Source: CAYLQA01 sp964385695
GTDB taxonomy: Bacteria; Desulfobacterota; Desulfobulbia; Desulfobulbales; Desulfurivibrionaceae
DNA: 64,000 nucleotides
Reading direction: 5' to 3'
NCBI GenBank assembly: GCA_964385695.1
Contig: CAYLQA010000004.1
Span: 62,001 to 126,000 of the forward strand
Part shown: in pieces, positions 17,851 through 27,152 of the stretch
How positions within the stretch are numbered: position 1 is the first letter of the stretch
How the letters are laid out: the number at the start of each line of letters is the position of its first letter
The notes under the pieces: generated by a model
The model's database searches: none
Told to the model about the DNA's origin: nothing
Seen by the model: the letters and a program-made list of their open reading frames with translations, nothing else
Position numbers and translations under genes: made by a program

Positions 17851-18210
17851 ATGCTTGAACATGAAAAAATAAACTATGTCGAGTTCCCTGCCAAGAACAT
17901 TGCGGCTGCCAAAGACTTTTTCTCATCAGTTTTCGGTTGGTCGTTTGTGGACTATGGCCCAGAATACACCGCCTTTTCAGACCAGGGCATTGACGGTGGT
18001 TTTTTTCTATCCAACCTCGCAGCATCCACTGAAAACGGCAGTGCCTTGATCGTTTTTTACTCAAAAGATCTGGAGCAGACCCAGGCCAAAATAGAGAGTG
18101 CGGGCGGTTCCATTATAAAACCGATATTTACCTTCCCCGGCGGCAGGCGCTTCCACTTTGCCGATCCCAACGACAATGAGTTTGCGGTCTGGTCGGATGC
18201 GGGTGCATAA
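17851..18210 (+). CDS. VOC (glyoxalase/bleomycin-resistance fold) family protein
   Basis: A 119-residue single VOC domain pair: NYVEFPAKNIAAAKDFFSSVFGW at the start and FHFADPNDNEFAVWSD at the end, the latter with the conserved metal-region glutamate. ATG at 17851 follows GAGGAG at correct spacing; ATG 17845 is too close to it. Members range from glyoxalases to antibiotic-binding and C-As lyase enzymes. Proximity to an ArsM-like gene makes an arsenic role conceivable but unproven. Confidence 0.8.
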   Translation: MLEHEKINYVEFPAKNIAAAKDFFSSVFGWSFVDYGPEYTAFSDQGIDGGFFLSNLAASTENGSALIVFYSKDLEQTQAKIESAGGSIIKPIFTFPGGRRFHFADPNDNEFAVWSDAGA

Positions 18211-18231
18211 CAAATTACTAGAGGCAAGGGC

Positions 18232-18609
18232 ATGATCTACGCAAAAATCGGCGCAGTACTGTATTTGCTTTGGGGCGTGCTCCACGTAATAGCGGCTCAA
18301 AAGGTATATATGCTGAGCCAAACCCTTGAGCCGGGCATGGTGCAGGGGCGCATTGTGCAGGATGCCTTTTTTTTGTTGTTCTTCGCTCTGCTGGGCATGG
18401 TGGTTGCCGGAGCATTGAACTGGAAAAACAGCAGGCAGGGGTACTGGATAAATCTTATCGGGGTAAGCGCTGCGGACATCGGGTTTATCGTGGCTATTCT
18501 TATCCCTGGTTACTTGCCGCTTTTCCCTGGTTTAGTGGGGCCGATCCTATGGATACTGGCAGTTGCCTTTAGCACCGCTGGCATTATGAAAAAACTTCCG
18601 CACAAATAG
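18232..18609 (+). CDS. Four-helix membrane protein
   Basis: A 125-residue hydrophobic protein with four predicted transmembrane segments (about 5-22, 45-62, 74-92, 97-118). No catalytic motif is visible and the family is not recognised. It starts 21 nt after the VOC stop and ends 10 nt before the ArsM-like gene, so the three are probably one transcript. Confidence 0.65.
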   Translation: MIYAKIGAVLYLLWGVLHVIAAQKVYMLSQTLEPGMVQGRIVQDAFFLLFFALLGMVVAGALNWKNSRQGYWINLIGVSAADIGFIVAILIPGYLPLFPGLVGPILWILAVAFSTAGIMKKLPHK

Positions 18610-18619
18610 GGAGCAAAAA

Positions 18620-19456
18620 ATGACGCCCGACGAGACCGGTAAAAAAGTAAAAGACCGCTACGATGAATTTGCCGCCACAGGCGGCAGCAAGGAGTCCTGC
18701 TGAGCAAACAAACAAGAGCCCGGTTCGGGCTATGCGGTTGATCAAGGGCTCTACACCGAAGAGTCGCTCTCCAAGGTGCCGGAAACAGCCCTGAAACTTT
18801 CCCGAGGTTGCGGCAACCCCACCGGCTTTGCCGAGATCCAACCCGGCGAGGTGGTGGTGGACTTTGGCTGCGGCGGCGGCATAGATGTTATCTTAGCGGC
18901 CCGTCTGGTCGGCCAGCAGGGAAAGGTGGTCGGCCTGGATTTTGCTCCTAAAATGATCGACCAGGCAAAGCTGGCCGTAAAAGAAGCAGGCTTGCAAGAG
19001 CAAGGCATTGAGCTGCGCGTTGCAGAGTTGGGCAACACCCTCCTGCCGGACAGTATAACGGATGTGATCATATCCAACTGCGTCATTAACCTCTGCTCGG
19101 ACAAGGCAGCTGTGTATAAAGAGGCTTTGCGCATACTCAAATCCGGCGGGCGTCTGGCTATCTCCGATATTTTAATGACCGAGGCTATTGCCCCTGAGTT
19201 ACGCGAACGATTTCAAGACACCTGGAGCGGCTGTTTGGGTGGGGCAATGGCAGAAGAGGAGTACTGGCAGATCGTTAAAAACGCAGGTTTTCCTGAGAGT
19301 CGGATTGTAAACCGGCATATCCTCAGCCCAAAAGAACTCGTGGCAATGGCGTCTTGCCCAGGTGGTGGCTCCACACCTCCACCTGCGAGCGAGGATCTTG
19401 CGATTGTGCAGGGAAAGGTCGTAAGCGTTAAGTTTACAGCGTTTAAACCAGCGTAG
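18620..19456 (+). CDS. arsM: ArsM-like arsenite methyltransferase with in-frame UGA (candidate selenoprotein)
   Basis: From ATG 18620 (AGGGAG upstream) the frame runs through TGA at 18701-18703 to give 278 residues. The N-terminus reads KDRYDEFAATGGSKESC-UGA, then GYAVDQGLYTEESLSKVP and SRGCGNPTGFAEI, the ArsM pattern in which a Cys-Cys pair normally occupies the Cys-UGA position. The SAM-binding loop VDFGCGGGIDV and the later arsenic-binding cysteines (NCVINL about residue 154, WSGC about 204) are present. Hairpin AGCCC-GGTTC-GGGCT (18717-18731) has 18 nt between the UGA and its loop. ArsM transfers methyl groups from SAM to As(III). The alternative call, a truncated methyltransferase from ATG 18776, would lose the N-terminal arsenic ligands. 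Confidence 0.8.
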
Positions 19457-19564
19457 TAAATGGAGCCATGGACAAAAGGTTCCTGGCAAAATTACCTGGA
19501 ATGAGTAAACTTATTTCCCAGGCTCTCAACCAACGCGATAAAACTATATTTCGACCGGGGCGCC

Positions 19565-19951
19565 ATGGAAATTTCATCAAAATTCTACACAAACGAAAAC
19601 AGAAGAACGCACACGGTAAAAGGTGTTCTTGGTGCCGAAAAAGTAAAAACTCACTTGCGAGAGATATACGCATCCCCCGACTTTCAGCCTGACATGGATG
19701 TGTTGTGGGATCTTCGCGAAGCTGACTTTTCTTCAATTTCAACGCCGGATGTTAAATCTATAAGAAATTTAGTAAAAAACCATTGGGGCATCGCCGGGAA
19801 AAGCAAGGGGGCTCTCGTAGTCTCCGGGGACCATGAATTTGGACTCTCCCGAATGTTTGGATCGCTCCTGGAGGCGGCCTCAAGCAGTGAGGTGAGGGTA
19901 TTTCGCGACATGGCCAAAGCAAAAGAATGGTTCCTGGCAAGGGAGAAATAG
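19565..19951 (+). CDS. STAS/SpoIIAA-like small protein
   Basis: A 128-residue soluble protein with strand/helix alternation: MDVLWDLREADF, a helix, GALVVSGDHEFGLSRMF, then VRVFRDMAKAKEWFL. The layout matches SpoIIAA-like single-domain proteins and the window's genes at 13630 and 40676. It has no signal or membrane segment. The ribosome site before ATG 19565 is weak. Function unknown. Confidence 0.6.
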   Translation: MEISSKFYTNENRRTHTVKGVLGAEKVKTHLREIYASPDFQPDMDVLWDLREADFSSISTPDVKSIRNLVKNHWGIAGKSKGALVVSGDHEFGLSRMFGSLLEAASSSEVRVFRDMAKAKEWFLAREK

Positions 19952-19995
19952 TTTTACCTGAACCGGGCAGCAGTTATCCCTAACAAAACTCCTTT

Positions 19996-21426
19996 ATGAA
20001 CATTCTCATCATTGCCACAAATCGCCATGCCAACCCTGTGCCGGTGATGCCCCTGGGGGCATGCATGGTGGCCGAGGCAACAGAGGCGGCAGGATACAAT
20101 GTCCGGCTTCTGGACCTGATGTTTGCAAAAGACCCGATTGCAGCGACAGAGAAGGTGCTCGACCAGTTCAAGCCGGACCTCATCGCGCTTTCCGTTCGTA
20201 ATCTCGACAACAATGATTCCCAGGAGCCGATATTTTTCCCGGCCCAACTTAAGCCACTGCTCACCATTATCACCCAACAGACGGGTGCCCCGCTTATTAT
20301 AGGTGGTGCGGCAATTGCCGTTATGCCTGAGGCGATGCTGCGCTATACAAAGGCGGATTGGGCTGTTCTTGGCGACGGTGAGACGGTGTTTCCAAAACTC
20401 GTCAATCATCTCGCCCAAGACAAAAGCCCGGCTGAATTGCCCGGAGTGGCCTGGCTGGATGAGGGGAAATACCAGCACAATCCCCTGGCCGCCCCACACA
20501 CAACGAATCAAACGTGCAGCCTGCCGGACTTGAACCGCTGGCTGGATGCGGACAGATACCGGCGGAATATGACTCCCGCGCCACTGCAAACCAAGCTTGG
20601 CTGCCATTTCCAATGCCTGTATTGCACCTACCGTAAAATCGAAGGCCAAGCCTACCGCCTGATGACGCCGGAGAGTGTAAGCCAGGCAGTGCGCTCGCTC
20701 TCCCAGGCAGATTTTCGCGATATCGAATTTGTGGACAATGTTTTCAACTCACCCTATGACCATGCCATGGAGATCTGCGAAAAGTTGGCAGAGACTGAAC
20801 ACTCTGCCCGCCTGCAGACCCTGGAGCTGAACCCGCTCTTTATCGATGACCAGCTGATCGAGTCCATGGGCCGCGCCGGATTTGTGGGGGTGGGCATCAC
20901 TGCGGAGAGCGCCTCATCGCAGGTGTTAACCGGACTCAACAAGGGATTTAGCGCAGAGCACGTACATCGTGCCGCCGAAATCATTGAGCGCCATGATATG
21001 CCCTGCCTGTGGATCTTCATGCTGGGCGGGCCGGGAGAAAATAAGCAAACCGTGGAAGAGACCCTCCGCTTTGCCGAGGAAAAAATCCGCCCTGGGGATG
21101 CTGCCTTTTTCAATATCGGCATCCGCATATATCCGGGCACCGGGCTGGAGAGCGTGGCCAGGGAACAGGGCGTGTTGCAAGAGGATGCCCGGGACATGCT
21201 GGAGCCGGTCTTTTATCTCTCACCGGACATTGAGCTGGCCTGGCTGAACAAGCGTGTGCGCCAGGCATTGAAACACAACATGCATTTTTTAAACGGGACC
21301 AAGATCGGCCTGCCCTTTCTGCCATCCCTGCACCGGCTCGGGCATTTTCTTGGGCTCTCCCCTCCTCTATGGAAACACAGCCGCCATATTCGTCGCGGAC
21401 TTCGACTGGTAGGATTGGATCTATGA
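19996..21426 (+). CDS. B12-binding-domain radical SAM protein
   Basis: The 476-residue protein has an N-terminal cobalamin-binding-type Rossmann domain (about 1-150; no obvious DxHxxG) and a radical SAM domain with C203-x3-C207-x2-C210 (CHFQCLYCTY). Class B-type enzymes of this layout methylate or rearrange unreactive carbons, often in lipid or natural-product synthesis. Its TGA overlaps the ATG of the next gene (ATGA), a type III polyketide synthase, so the two are translationally coupled. I infer that it modifies a product or precursor of that synthase. Confidence 0.85.
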   Translation: MNILIIATNRHANPVPVMPLGACMVAEATEAAGYNVRLLDLMFAKDPIAATEKVLDQFKPDLIALSVRNLDNNDSQEPIFFPAQLKPLLTIITQQTGAPLIIGGAAIAVMPEAMLRYTKADWAVLGDGETVFPKLVNHLAQDKSPAELPGVAWLDEGKYQHNPLAAPHTTNQTCSLPDLNRWLDADRYRRNMTPAPLQTKLGCHFQCLYCTYRKIEGQAYRLMTPESVSQAVRSLSQADFRDIEFVDNVFNSPYDHAMEICEKLAETEHSARLQTLELNPLFIDDQLIESMGRAGFVGVGITAESASSQVLTGLNKGFSAEHVHRAAEIIERHDMPCLWIFMLGGPGENKQTVEETLRFAEEKIRPGDAAFFNIGIRIYPGTGLESVAREQGVLQEDARDMLEPVFYLSPDIELAWLNKRVRQALKHNMHFLNGTKIGLPFLPSLHRLGHFLGLSPPLWKHSRHIRRGLRLVGLDL

Positions 21427-22487
21427 GCAACAAAACAGCTGGCAGCTATATTGCCGCCCTCGGCGCAGCCTCCCCGCCCCTTGCCTTATCGCAGGCTGCG
21501 GCAGAAGATTTTCTCTCCGGCCACTATGATGAGTTGTTGAGTGAAGACGGCAAGAATGTCATGCACAAGATCTTTTCCCACCCAGGGATCAAGCAGCGTT
21601 ATTTTGCCTTTAACGATCCGGATTGCCTTATAAATGAAGATCCTGATGCGCGAATCGAGCGCTTCACCCAGTGGGGGGTCGATCTTGCCAAACAGTCGAT
21701 AGAGCAGGCTCTGGACAAGGCGAAGATTGAGCCAAACGAGGTGGCAGCTCTCATCGTTAACACCTGCACCGGCTATATCTGCCCCGGTCTCTCAACATAT
21801 CTCATTGAGGAACTCGGACTTTCCGAAACAGTCCTGGCCTTTGATTTGGTGGGCAGTGGTTGCGCCGGGGCTATTCCCAATCTGCAAATGGCCATGGCGC
21901 TCATGGCCCAGCAAAATGGGGGCGCAGTGGTAAGCGCGTCGGTGGAGATCTGCAGCGCAACCTTTCAAATGGGAGATGACCGCAGCCTGATTATCTCCAA
22001 CGCGCTTTTTGGTGACGGCGCAGCAGCGGCACTGCTGAGCAACACCCCAGGCAATTGGGCAATTGTCGACTCATCCAGCCGCCATGCTCCGACACACAGG
22101 GAGGCGGTGCGTTATGTGCACAAAAACGGCCAGCTCCACAATCAACTCTCCAACAAACTGCCGCTCTTGGTCAGAAACATTGCAGGCGAGGTGGTGGCTG
22201 ATCTGTTGGGCAAAAACTCCCTTGCCTCAGAGGATGTCCAGCACTGGACCATTCACCCGGGAGGCGAAAAGATCCTCCAGATAGTACAGGACGACCTGCA
22301 ACTTTCAGGAGAACAGCTTGCCCCCAGTCGCAAGATTTTAGCAGACTACGGCAACATGTCCTCGGCCACGGTCTGGTTTATTTTGCAGGATATCGAGAAG
22401 ACCAAACCCACATCGGGAGAGTACTGCATGATGCTCGCCTTTGGCGCCGGGCTTTCCGCCCATGCCTTGCTGCTGCAGAAGTGCTGA
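21423..22487 (+). CDS. Type III polyketide synthase (chalcone synthase-like)
   Basis: This 354-residue thiolase-fold enzyme carries the type III PKS triad: C147 in GSGCAG, H278 in HPGGEKIL and N311 in YGNMSSATVWF. The N-terminal block GIKQRYFAF and the NTCTGY motif also fit. Such enzymes extend an acyl-CoA with malonyl-CoA to make pyrones or resorcinols. ATG 21423 overlaps the upstream stop; the frame stays open to 21369. FabH-type ketosynthase is less likely given the chalcone-synthase-like motifs. The product is unknown. Confidence 0.85.
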   Translation: MSNKTAGSYIAALGAASPPLALSQAAAEDFLSGHYDELLSEDGKNVMHKIFSHPGIKQRYFAFNDPDCLINEDPDARIERFTQWGVDLAKQSIEQALDKAKIEPNEVAALIVNTCTGYICPGLSTYLIEELGLSETVLAFDLVGSGCAGAIPNLQMAMALMAQQNGGAVVSASVEICSATFQMGDDRSLIISNALFGDGAAAALLSNTPGNWAIVDSSSRHAPTHREAVRYVHKNGQLHNQLSNKLPLLVRNIAGEVVADLLGKNSLASEDVQHWTIHPGGEKILQIVQDDLQLSGEQLAPSRKILADYGNMSSATVWFILQDIEKTKPTSGEYCMMLAFGAGLSAHALLLQKC

Positions 22488-22630
22488 GCTGAGCATATCC
22501 CGAGGCCGAATTCATTTTTGCCTAAGCGAGCCCCTTTTCTCCTAACCTAGTAGTTTTCCAGTATTGACCTATCTGAAAAAACCGCTATCTTCCTAAGTTC
22601 TTATTTTTATTCATATAAAGGAGAGGGAAG

Positions 22631-23320
22631 ATGAAAAAAATTATTATTGTTATGCTGCTGGTTTTATCTACAGCCTGTTCAACGCATAAGGCCGTTCGGC
22701 AACCCAACCTGACTTACGATCTCAATGCCCAACAGAACAAGATGAACCAAAACGGTCTTGAGTTAATGATTAAGCCAATTCATTTAAAATCAGAACTCAC
22801 CACCTTTTTTGATGACGACCTTCTCGAATACGGAATACTTCCTGTTCAGGTAGCACTTTGTAATAAAACTGAGGAAACAATACACTTCTCAACGGAGGGG
22901 ATTAACCTCATTGACCCATCAGGCAACAGGTGCCCATTGATGCCTGTACAATCTGTCGTCGACAAAACCAAAAAGAGTTATTGGCGGAGTGCAGGCTGGG
23001 GAGTGGCATTTGGTGTTTTCGGACTGATCCCCAGTGCCATAAATGTGAGCAATACCAACAAAAAAATTCAGGCAGACTACGACTCAAGAATTCTTAAAAG
23101 TGGAAATATGGTTAGTGGCGCTGTTACAGAGGGGATGGCGTTTTTTGAAGTTCCGGAAAATTTCAACACTCTTGATGGGTGGAAACTTGCCATCACATAT
23201 AAAGATCCCCTGAATGACAAAATGGAAATTATCGAATACGGCATGACCGGCAACATCAAAAAAAGGGAGTTACCTGAAAACAAATCGACTGACTCATCCG
23301 CAGCAGGCGACGATGCCTAA
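22631..23320 (+). CDS. Lipoprotein of unknown function
   Basis: A 229-residue protein with a lipobox (LSTAC, cysteine 17), so it is membrane-anchored by lipid after cleavage. The mature part is beta-rich. A short glycine-rich hydrophobic stretch (WGVAFGVFGLIPSAI) occurs at about residues 122-138. GGAGAGGGAAG precedes the ATG. No family is recognised. A hairpin terminator follows. Confidence 0.75.
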   Translation: MKKIIIVMLLVLSTACSTHKAVRQPNLTYDLNAQQNKMNQNGLELMIKPIHLKSELTTFFDDDLLEYGILPVQVALCNKTEETIHFSTEGINLIDPSGNRCPLMPVQSVVDKTKKSYWRSAGWGVAFGVFGLIPSAINVSNTNKKIQADYDSRILKSGNMVSGAVTEGMAFFEVPENFNTLDGWKLAITYKDPLNDKMEIIEYGMTGNIKKRELPENKSTDSSAAGDDA

Positions 23321-23350
23321 AAAGACAGCATAAAGCATAACAAAACTTTT

Positions 23351-23389
23351 CAGCGGCAACCTCCAGACTTCCTGTCTGGGTTGCCGCTG
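23351..23389 (+). terminator. Two-part hairpin terminator
   Basis: CAGCGGCAAC and GTTGCCGCTG form the outer stem and CCAGAC/GTCTGG the inner stem. A modest T-rich stretch (CATTTCTTTCC) follows. It lies 31 nt past the lipoprotein stop. Confidence 0.6.
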
Positions 23390-23599
23390 GCATTTCTTTC
23401 CAATAACCCCTTTCACAAGCTCACCCTGCCCTGCACAGGGTAAGGAGTTGACCAAGCAGTGTCTTGCGCTTGCAGCATTGTTTTGGCAAGTCTTGAACAA
23501 CAAACCGTTACAGTTGCTTCCCTTTTTTGCCTTACCTATTGTACGATTACAAAGGGACAACATTACCGGTTAATCACTTTCAGGGTAGCTGTTTAGGGT

Positions 23600-26068
23600 A
23601 TGGGTTCAGAGTTCACACGGATATATGAGAGGCTGGTTCTGGCCCGCCCATGGACGGCGCTGGTTGTCACCCTGGCCGTAGTGGGCTGTTTTGCCTGGCA
23701 GATCCCCAAATTCCAACTCGACGCCTCGGGCGACTCCCTGGTCTTGGAGCGCGACCATGACCTCAGGTACTTTCGCAGGATCATCGAACGGTACGGCACC
23801 CAGGACGTCCTGGTCCTGACCTACTCGCCCCAGGCAGAGATCTTTTCCGCCCCGGTCCTGGCGGACATCAAGAGCCTGCGTGATGAACTGAAAACGCTGG
23901 ATGATGTGGATTCGGTCACCTCCATCCTCGACGTACCCCTGATCTATAACAGCGGCTTGAGCTTGGAGGATCTCAGAGAGGTGCAAGAGATCATGACCCT
24001 GGAGGAGAAGGAGAGCGATCCTGCTAAGGCAGCGGCGGAGTTCCACGACAACCCGCTCTATCACGGGCGCCTCTTGAGTGATGACGGCAAGACCACGGCC
24101 ATCCTTCTCAACCTGCCCATTGACGAGACATACCGGAACCTCTTAAACCGCCGCTACAAGTTGCGGGAAAAGAAATACGACAACCTGCTCAGCCCGGACG
24201 AGGCCGAGCAGTTGTCCGAGGTCGAGCGCCAGTACCGGCAACACCTCACCCTTCTCACGGAGCAGGAAAGGATCCTGGTCGAAGCAGTGCGGTCCATCAT
24301 CGAACGCCACCGGCACAAGGCTCAGATCCACCTGGGCGGGCTGCCCATGATCGTGGTGGATATGATCTCCTTTATCCAAAACGACCTGGTCGTCTTCGGC
24401 CTAGGGGTCTGTATCTTCTTGATCATCACCCTGGGTCTTATCTTCCGCAAAGTGCGCTGGGTCCTGCTGCCCATGACCTGCTGTGCGGTGGCGGTGATAA
24501 CGGTGATGGGCTATCTGGGCATGATGGACTGGCGGGTGACGGTAATCTCCTCAAACTTCATCTCCCTGATGATCATCCTGACCATGTCGCTCACCATCCA
24601 CCTCATTGAACGCTACCTTGAGGTGCATGCCGCCATGCCAGAAGCGGATAAACGAACCTTGGTCCTGGAAACGGTGCGGACCATTGTCCTGCCCTGCCTC
24701 TACACCACCCTCACGACCATGGTCGCCTTCACCTCATTGGTGGTGAGCGATATCCGACCGGTGATCGATTTCGGCATGATGATGGCCATCGGCCTGGTTG
24801 TTTCCTTTACCCTGGCCTTTATCCTCTTTCCGGCCACGATCATGCTGCTGCCCAAGGGGGAGAACGGTATTGCCGAGGACTTTTCCAACCCCTTCACCCT
24901 GATCTTTGCCCGCTTTACCGAGCGTCACGGCCACATCATCCTCCTGGTCAGCCTAGGCCTGGCCATTCTCAGCGGGCTGGGCATCACGAAACTTCGGGTG
25001 GAGAATCGCTTTATCGATTATTTCCGGGAGAAGACCGAGATCTTTCAGGGCCTGAGCCTGATTGATCGGCAGTTGGGCGGGACCACGCCGCTGGATCTGA
25101 TCATCGACTTCCCTCAGGAGCAGCCTGAGGAGGACGATGAGTTTGATGACGATTTCGGCGAGGAGGAGAGCGTTTCATACTGGTTTGCCGATCTCTATAC
25201 CATGGAGCAGTTAGAAAAGGTTCACGATCATCTCGTCTCCCTGCCCGAGACCGGCGAGGTGCTTTCGCTTGCCACGGCCGGGAAAATCGCGCGCAAACTG
25301 AACAACAACGAAGCGCTGGAAAACTTCGAGCTCACCCTGCTTTACAAAAAGAGCCCCCCAGAGATAAAAGAGCTGATCATGCACCCTTATGTTTCAGAAG
25401 ACATCCGCCAGGCCCGCTTTACCATGCGCATTGTCGAGTCGGATAAAAATCTGGAACGGACAGCTCTGCTCGGCCGGGTGGAAAAATTCCTGACTGAAAA
25501 GATGGGGTTTGCCCCGGAACAGATCCACTTTACCAGCATGTACGTGCTCTACAACAACATGCTGCAGAGCCTGTTTCACTCGCAGATTCTAACCATCGGC
25601 ATGGTATTCGGCGGAATCATGGTGATGTTCACCATCCTCTTCCGCTCCTTTGCCCTGGCCCTGGTGGCCAGTGTACCCAATATGCTGCCTGTTGCCGTGG
25701 TCCTGGGCACCATGGGTTGGTTCAACATCTCGCTGGACATGATGACCATCACCATCGCCTCCATCACCATCGGCATTGCCGTGGACGACACCATCCATTA
25801 CATCCATCGCTTTCAACGGGAATTCCCCAAGGACCGCAACTACCTGGCCACCATCTACCGCTGCCACGCCAGCATTGGGCGGGCTATGTACTACACCTCG
25901 ATCACCATCACCATCGGTTTTTCCATCCTGGTGCTTTCAAACTTCATCCCCACCATCTACTTCGGCCTTTTCACCGGCTTCGCCATGCTGGTGGCGCTAT
26001 TGGCCGACCTCACCCTGCTGCCCAAACTGCTCTTGTTTTTTAAACCGTTGGGCCCGGAGGCAAAATAA
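23600..26068 (+). CDS. RND superfamily (MMPL-type) transporter
   Basis: An 822-residue protein in two similar halves, each with one helix, a large periplasmic loop and five helices. Helices begin near residues 16, 255 and 445 and a last bundle lies near 680-815. Motifs such as GIAVDDTIHYIHRF and MMIILTMSLTIHLIERY are those of the hopanoid/lipid transporter-like RND family. An acidic linker (EEDDEFDDDFGEEE) lies in the second periplasmic loop. No partner fusion protein or outer-membrane channel is adjacent. The ribosome site is weak. Likely role: lipid or hydrophobic compound export. Confidence 0.85.
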   Translation: MGSEFTRIYERLVLARPWTALVVTLAVVGCFAWQIPKFQLDASGDSLVLERDHDLRYFRRIIERYGTQDVLVLTYSPQAEIFSAPVLADIKSLRDELKTLDDVDSVTSILDVPLIYNSGLSLEDLREVQEIMTLEEKESDPAKAAAEFHDNPLYHGRLLSDDGKTTAILLNLPIDETYRNLLNRRYKLREKKYDNLLSPDEAEQLSEVERQYRQHLTLLTEQERILVEAVRSIIERHRHKAQIHLGGLPMIVVDMISFIQNDLVVFGLGVCIFLIITLGLIFRKVRWVLLPMTCCAVAVITVMGYLGMMDWRVTVISSNFISLMIILTMSLTIHLIERYLEVHAAMPEADKRTLVLETVRTIVLPCLYTTLTTMVAFTSLVVSDIRPVIDFGMMMAIGLVVSFTLAFILFPATIMLLPKGENGIAEDFSNPFTLIFARFTERHGHIILLVSLGLAILSGLGITKLRVENRFIDYFREKTEIFQGLSLIDRQLGGTTPLDLIIDFPQEQPEEDDEFDDDFGEEESVSYWFADLYTMEQLEKVHDHLVSLPETGEVLSLATAGKIARKLNNNEALENFELTLLYKKSPPEIKELIMHPYVSEDIRQARFTMRIVESDKNLERTALLGRVEKFLTEKMGFAPEQIHFTSMYVLYNNMLQSLFHSQILTIGMVFGGIMVMFTILFRSFALALVASVPNMLPVAVVLGTMGWFNISLDMMTITIASITIGIAVDDTIHYIHRFQREFPKDRNYLATIYRCHASIGRAMYYTSITITIGFSILVLSNFIPTIYFGLFTGFAMLVALLADLTLLPKLLLFFKPLGPEAK

Positions 26069-26110
26069 GTTTCACCCAATAATTGCCGAATAGAGCACAG
26101 CACAAATCTC

Positions 26111-26172
26111 GACTATTCTGCATCGCTTTGCAAAATAGTCCTGACTTTTCCGCAAAGCGATGCAGAATAGTC
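26111..26172. repeat. Perfect 21-bp inverted repeat
   Basis: The arm at 26111-26131 (GACTATTCTGCATCGCTTTG plus C) is exactly inverted at 26152-26172 with a 20-nt spacer. The spacer repeats part of the arm (ATAGTC). It lies after the RND gene and before a convergent gene. It could terminate both directions or be a mobile repeat. Confidence 0.7.
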
Positions 26173-26236
26173 ATATAAACAAAGCATGGATGCCTCCCTC
26201 CCAAAAAAGGAAGTATGTCTGGCAAAACATTTCACC

Positions 26237-26644
26237 TCACCCTTCCCCCACCCGTTGGGCAACAAATTGCCGGGCGAAATTGGCCGTGGCCAACAAGGTC
26301 GGCACCTCTTCTTCCGAGGGACTCCGGCGGTTGAAGTTGTCCATATCGCAGATCTCCTGAAAGGAATCGATAAAAGCGAGCTTTTCTTTCAGTTCCGGCA
26401 AGGGGCCGGTAATGCGCTCCACCGAATGGAGAAGATCGAGCATGGTATGATTATCCGCCATCTGACCATTGTGCATGAGAAAGGCCATGAGGTATTTTTC
26501 AATGGCCATGCCGATGATATTGTAGAGGATCTCCGGGGTGAAGACCTCTGTCCGTGTGACAGCGGAACGCTCCGCCACCCTGAGGTACTGATCGCCCTCG
26601 GCAAAAAACTCCTTCCACTCACTCAAACTCACAAGTTCCAACAT
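26237..26644 (-). CDS. HEPN-domain-like helical protein
   Basis: A 135-residue helical protein. The segment IIGMAIEKYLMAFLMHNG followed by HTMLDLLHSVERI resembles HEPN domains, which often bind nucleotides or act in toxin pairs; the RNase motif (R-x4-6-H) is not clear. No nucleotidyltransferase partner is adjacent. It is the last gene of the minus-strand run that leads from the nif cluster, so it may be co-regulated. Confidence 0.6.
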   Translation of the reverse strand: MLELVSLSEWKEFFAEGDQYLRVAERSAVTRTEVFTPEILYNIIGMAIEKYLMAFLMHNGQMADNHTMLDLLHSVERITGPLPELKEKLAFIDSFQEICDMDNFNRRSPSEEEVPTLLATANFARQFVAQRVGEG

Positions 26645-26775
26645 AATTTCACCTCAAAAAGCCGGGCGCCTCCAGCCCGGAGAAGACAAGAGGCGCCCGG
26701 CGACACAGAAAGGGCTCACCTGAGCCCTTCTCACAGGCATTAAAATAAAATCATACACAGGTGCATCATTGCGGG

Positions 26776-27051
26776 CTATGTCGTGGTGGGGTTGTCAAGG
26801 GCGGGACGCTGCCAGATCACCTCACCATTGCGCGAAACGACCCGCACCCGGTGAAAGGGAATGCTTTGATACACTCCATCCTCATCCATGGCCAGGAAGG
26901 AATGCTTGTTGCCCTCCTCAAAGACGATTTCTGTAAAGGCCACATCAACAAGGCGATCCTCGACCCGGTCGTAATAGCTGATCTCAAAACGACCGGCCCC
27001 GAACTCCTTGTCCCAACGGATACGACTGAGCAGCTTGTAAATGGGCAGCAT
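26776..27051 (-). CDS. DUF504 family protein
   Basis: A 91-residue protein matching the small DUF504/UPF0248 family: LLSRIRWDKEFGAGRFEISYYDR, the central FTEIVF block and IPFHRVRVVSRNGEVIWQRP. No biochemical role is established that I know of. It lies between the ferredoxin gene and the HEPN-like gene. Confidence 0.8.
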   Translation of the reverse strand: MLPIYKLLSRIRWDKEFGAGRFEISYYDRVEDRLVDVAFTEIVFEEGNKHSFLAMDEDGVYQSIPFHRVRVVSRNGEVIWQRPALDNPTTT

Positions 27052-27152
27052 GGGGCACCTTTATCACCTTCATCATCAACAGGAGATCTCTTCCCATTAT
27101 ACACCTTTCACCCGGGACTTTCCCTGAAGGGCAAGGTGAGCCACCCCACCTT

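Noticed and set aside
18776..19456. Short methyltransferase starting at 18776 as the real gene
   Set aside because: It would lack the ArsM N-terminal cysteines, and a proper ribosome site and matching residues exist upstream at 18620, across the UGA.
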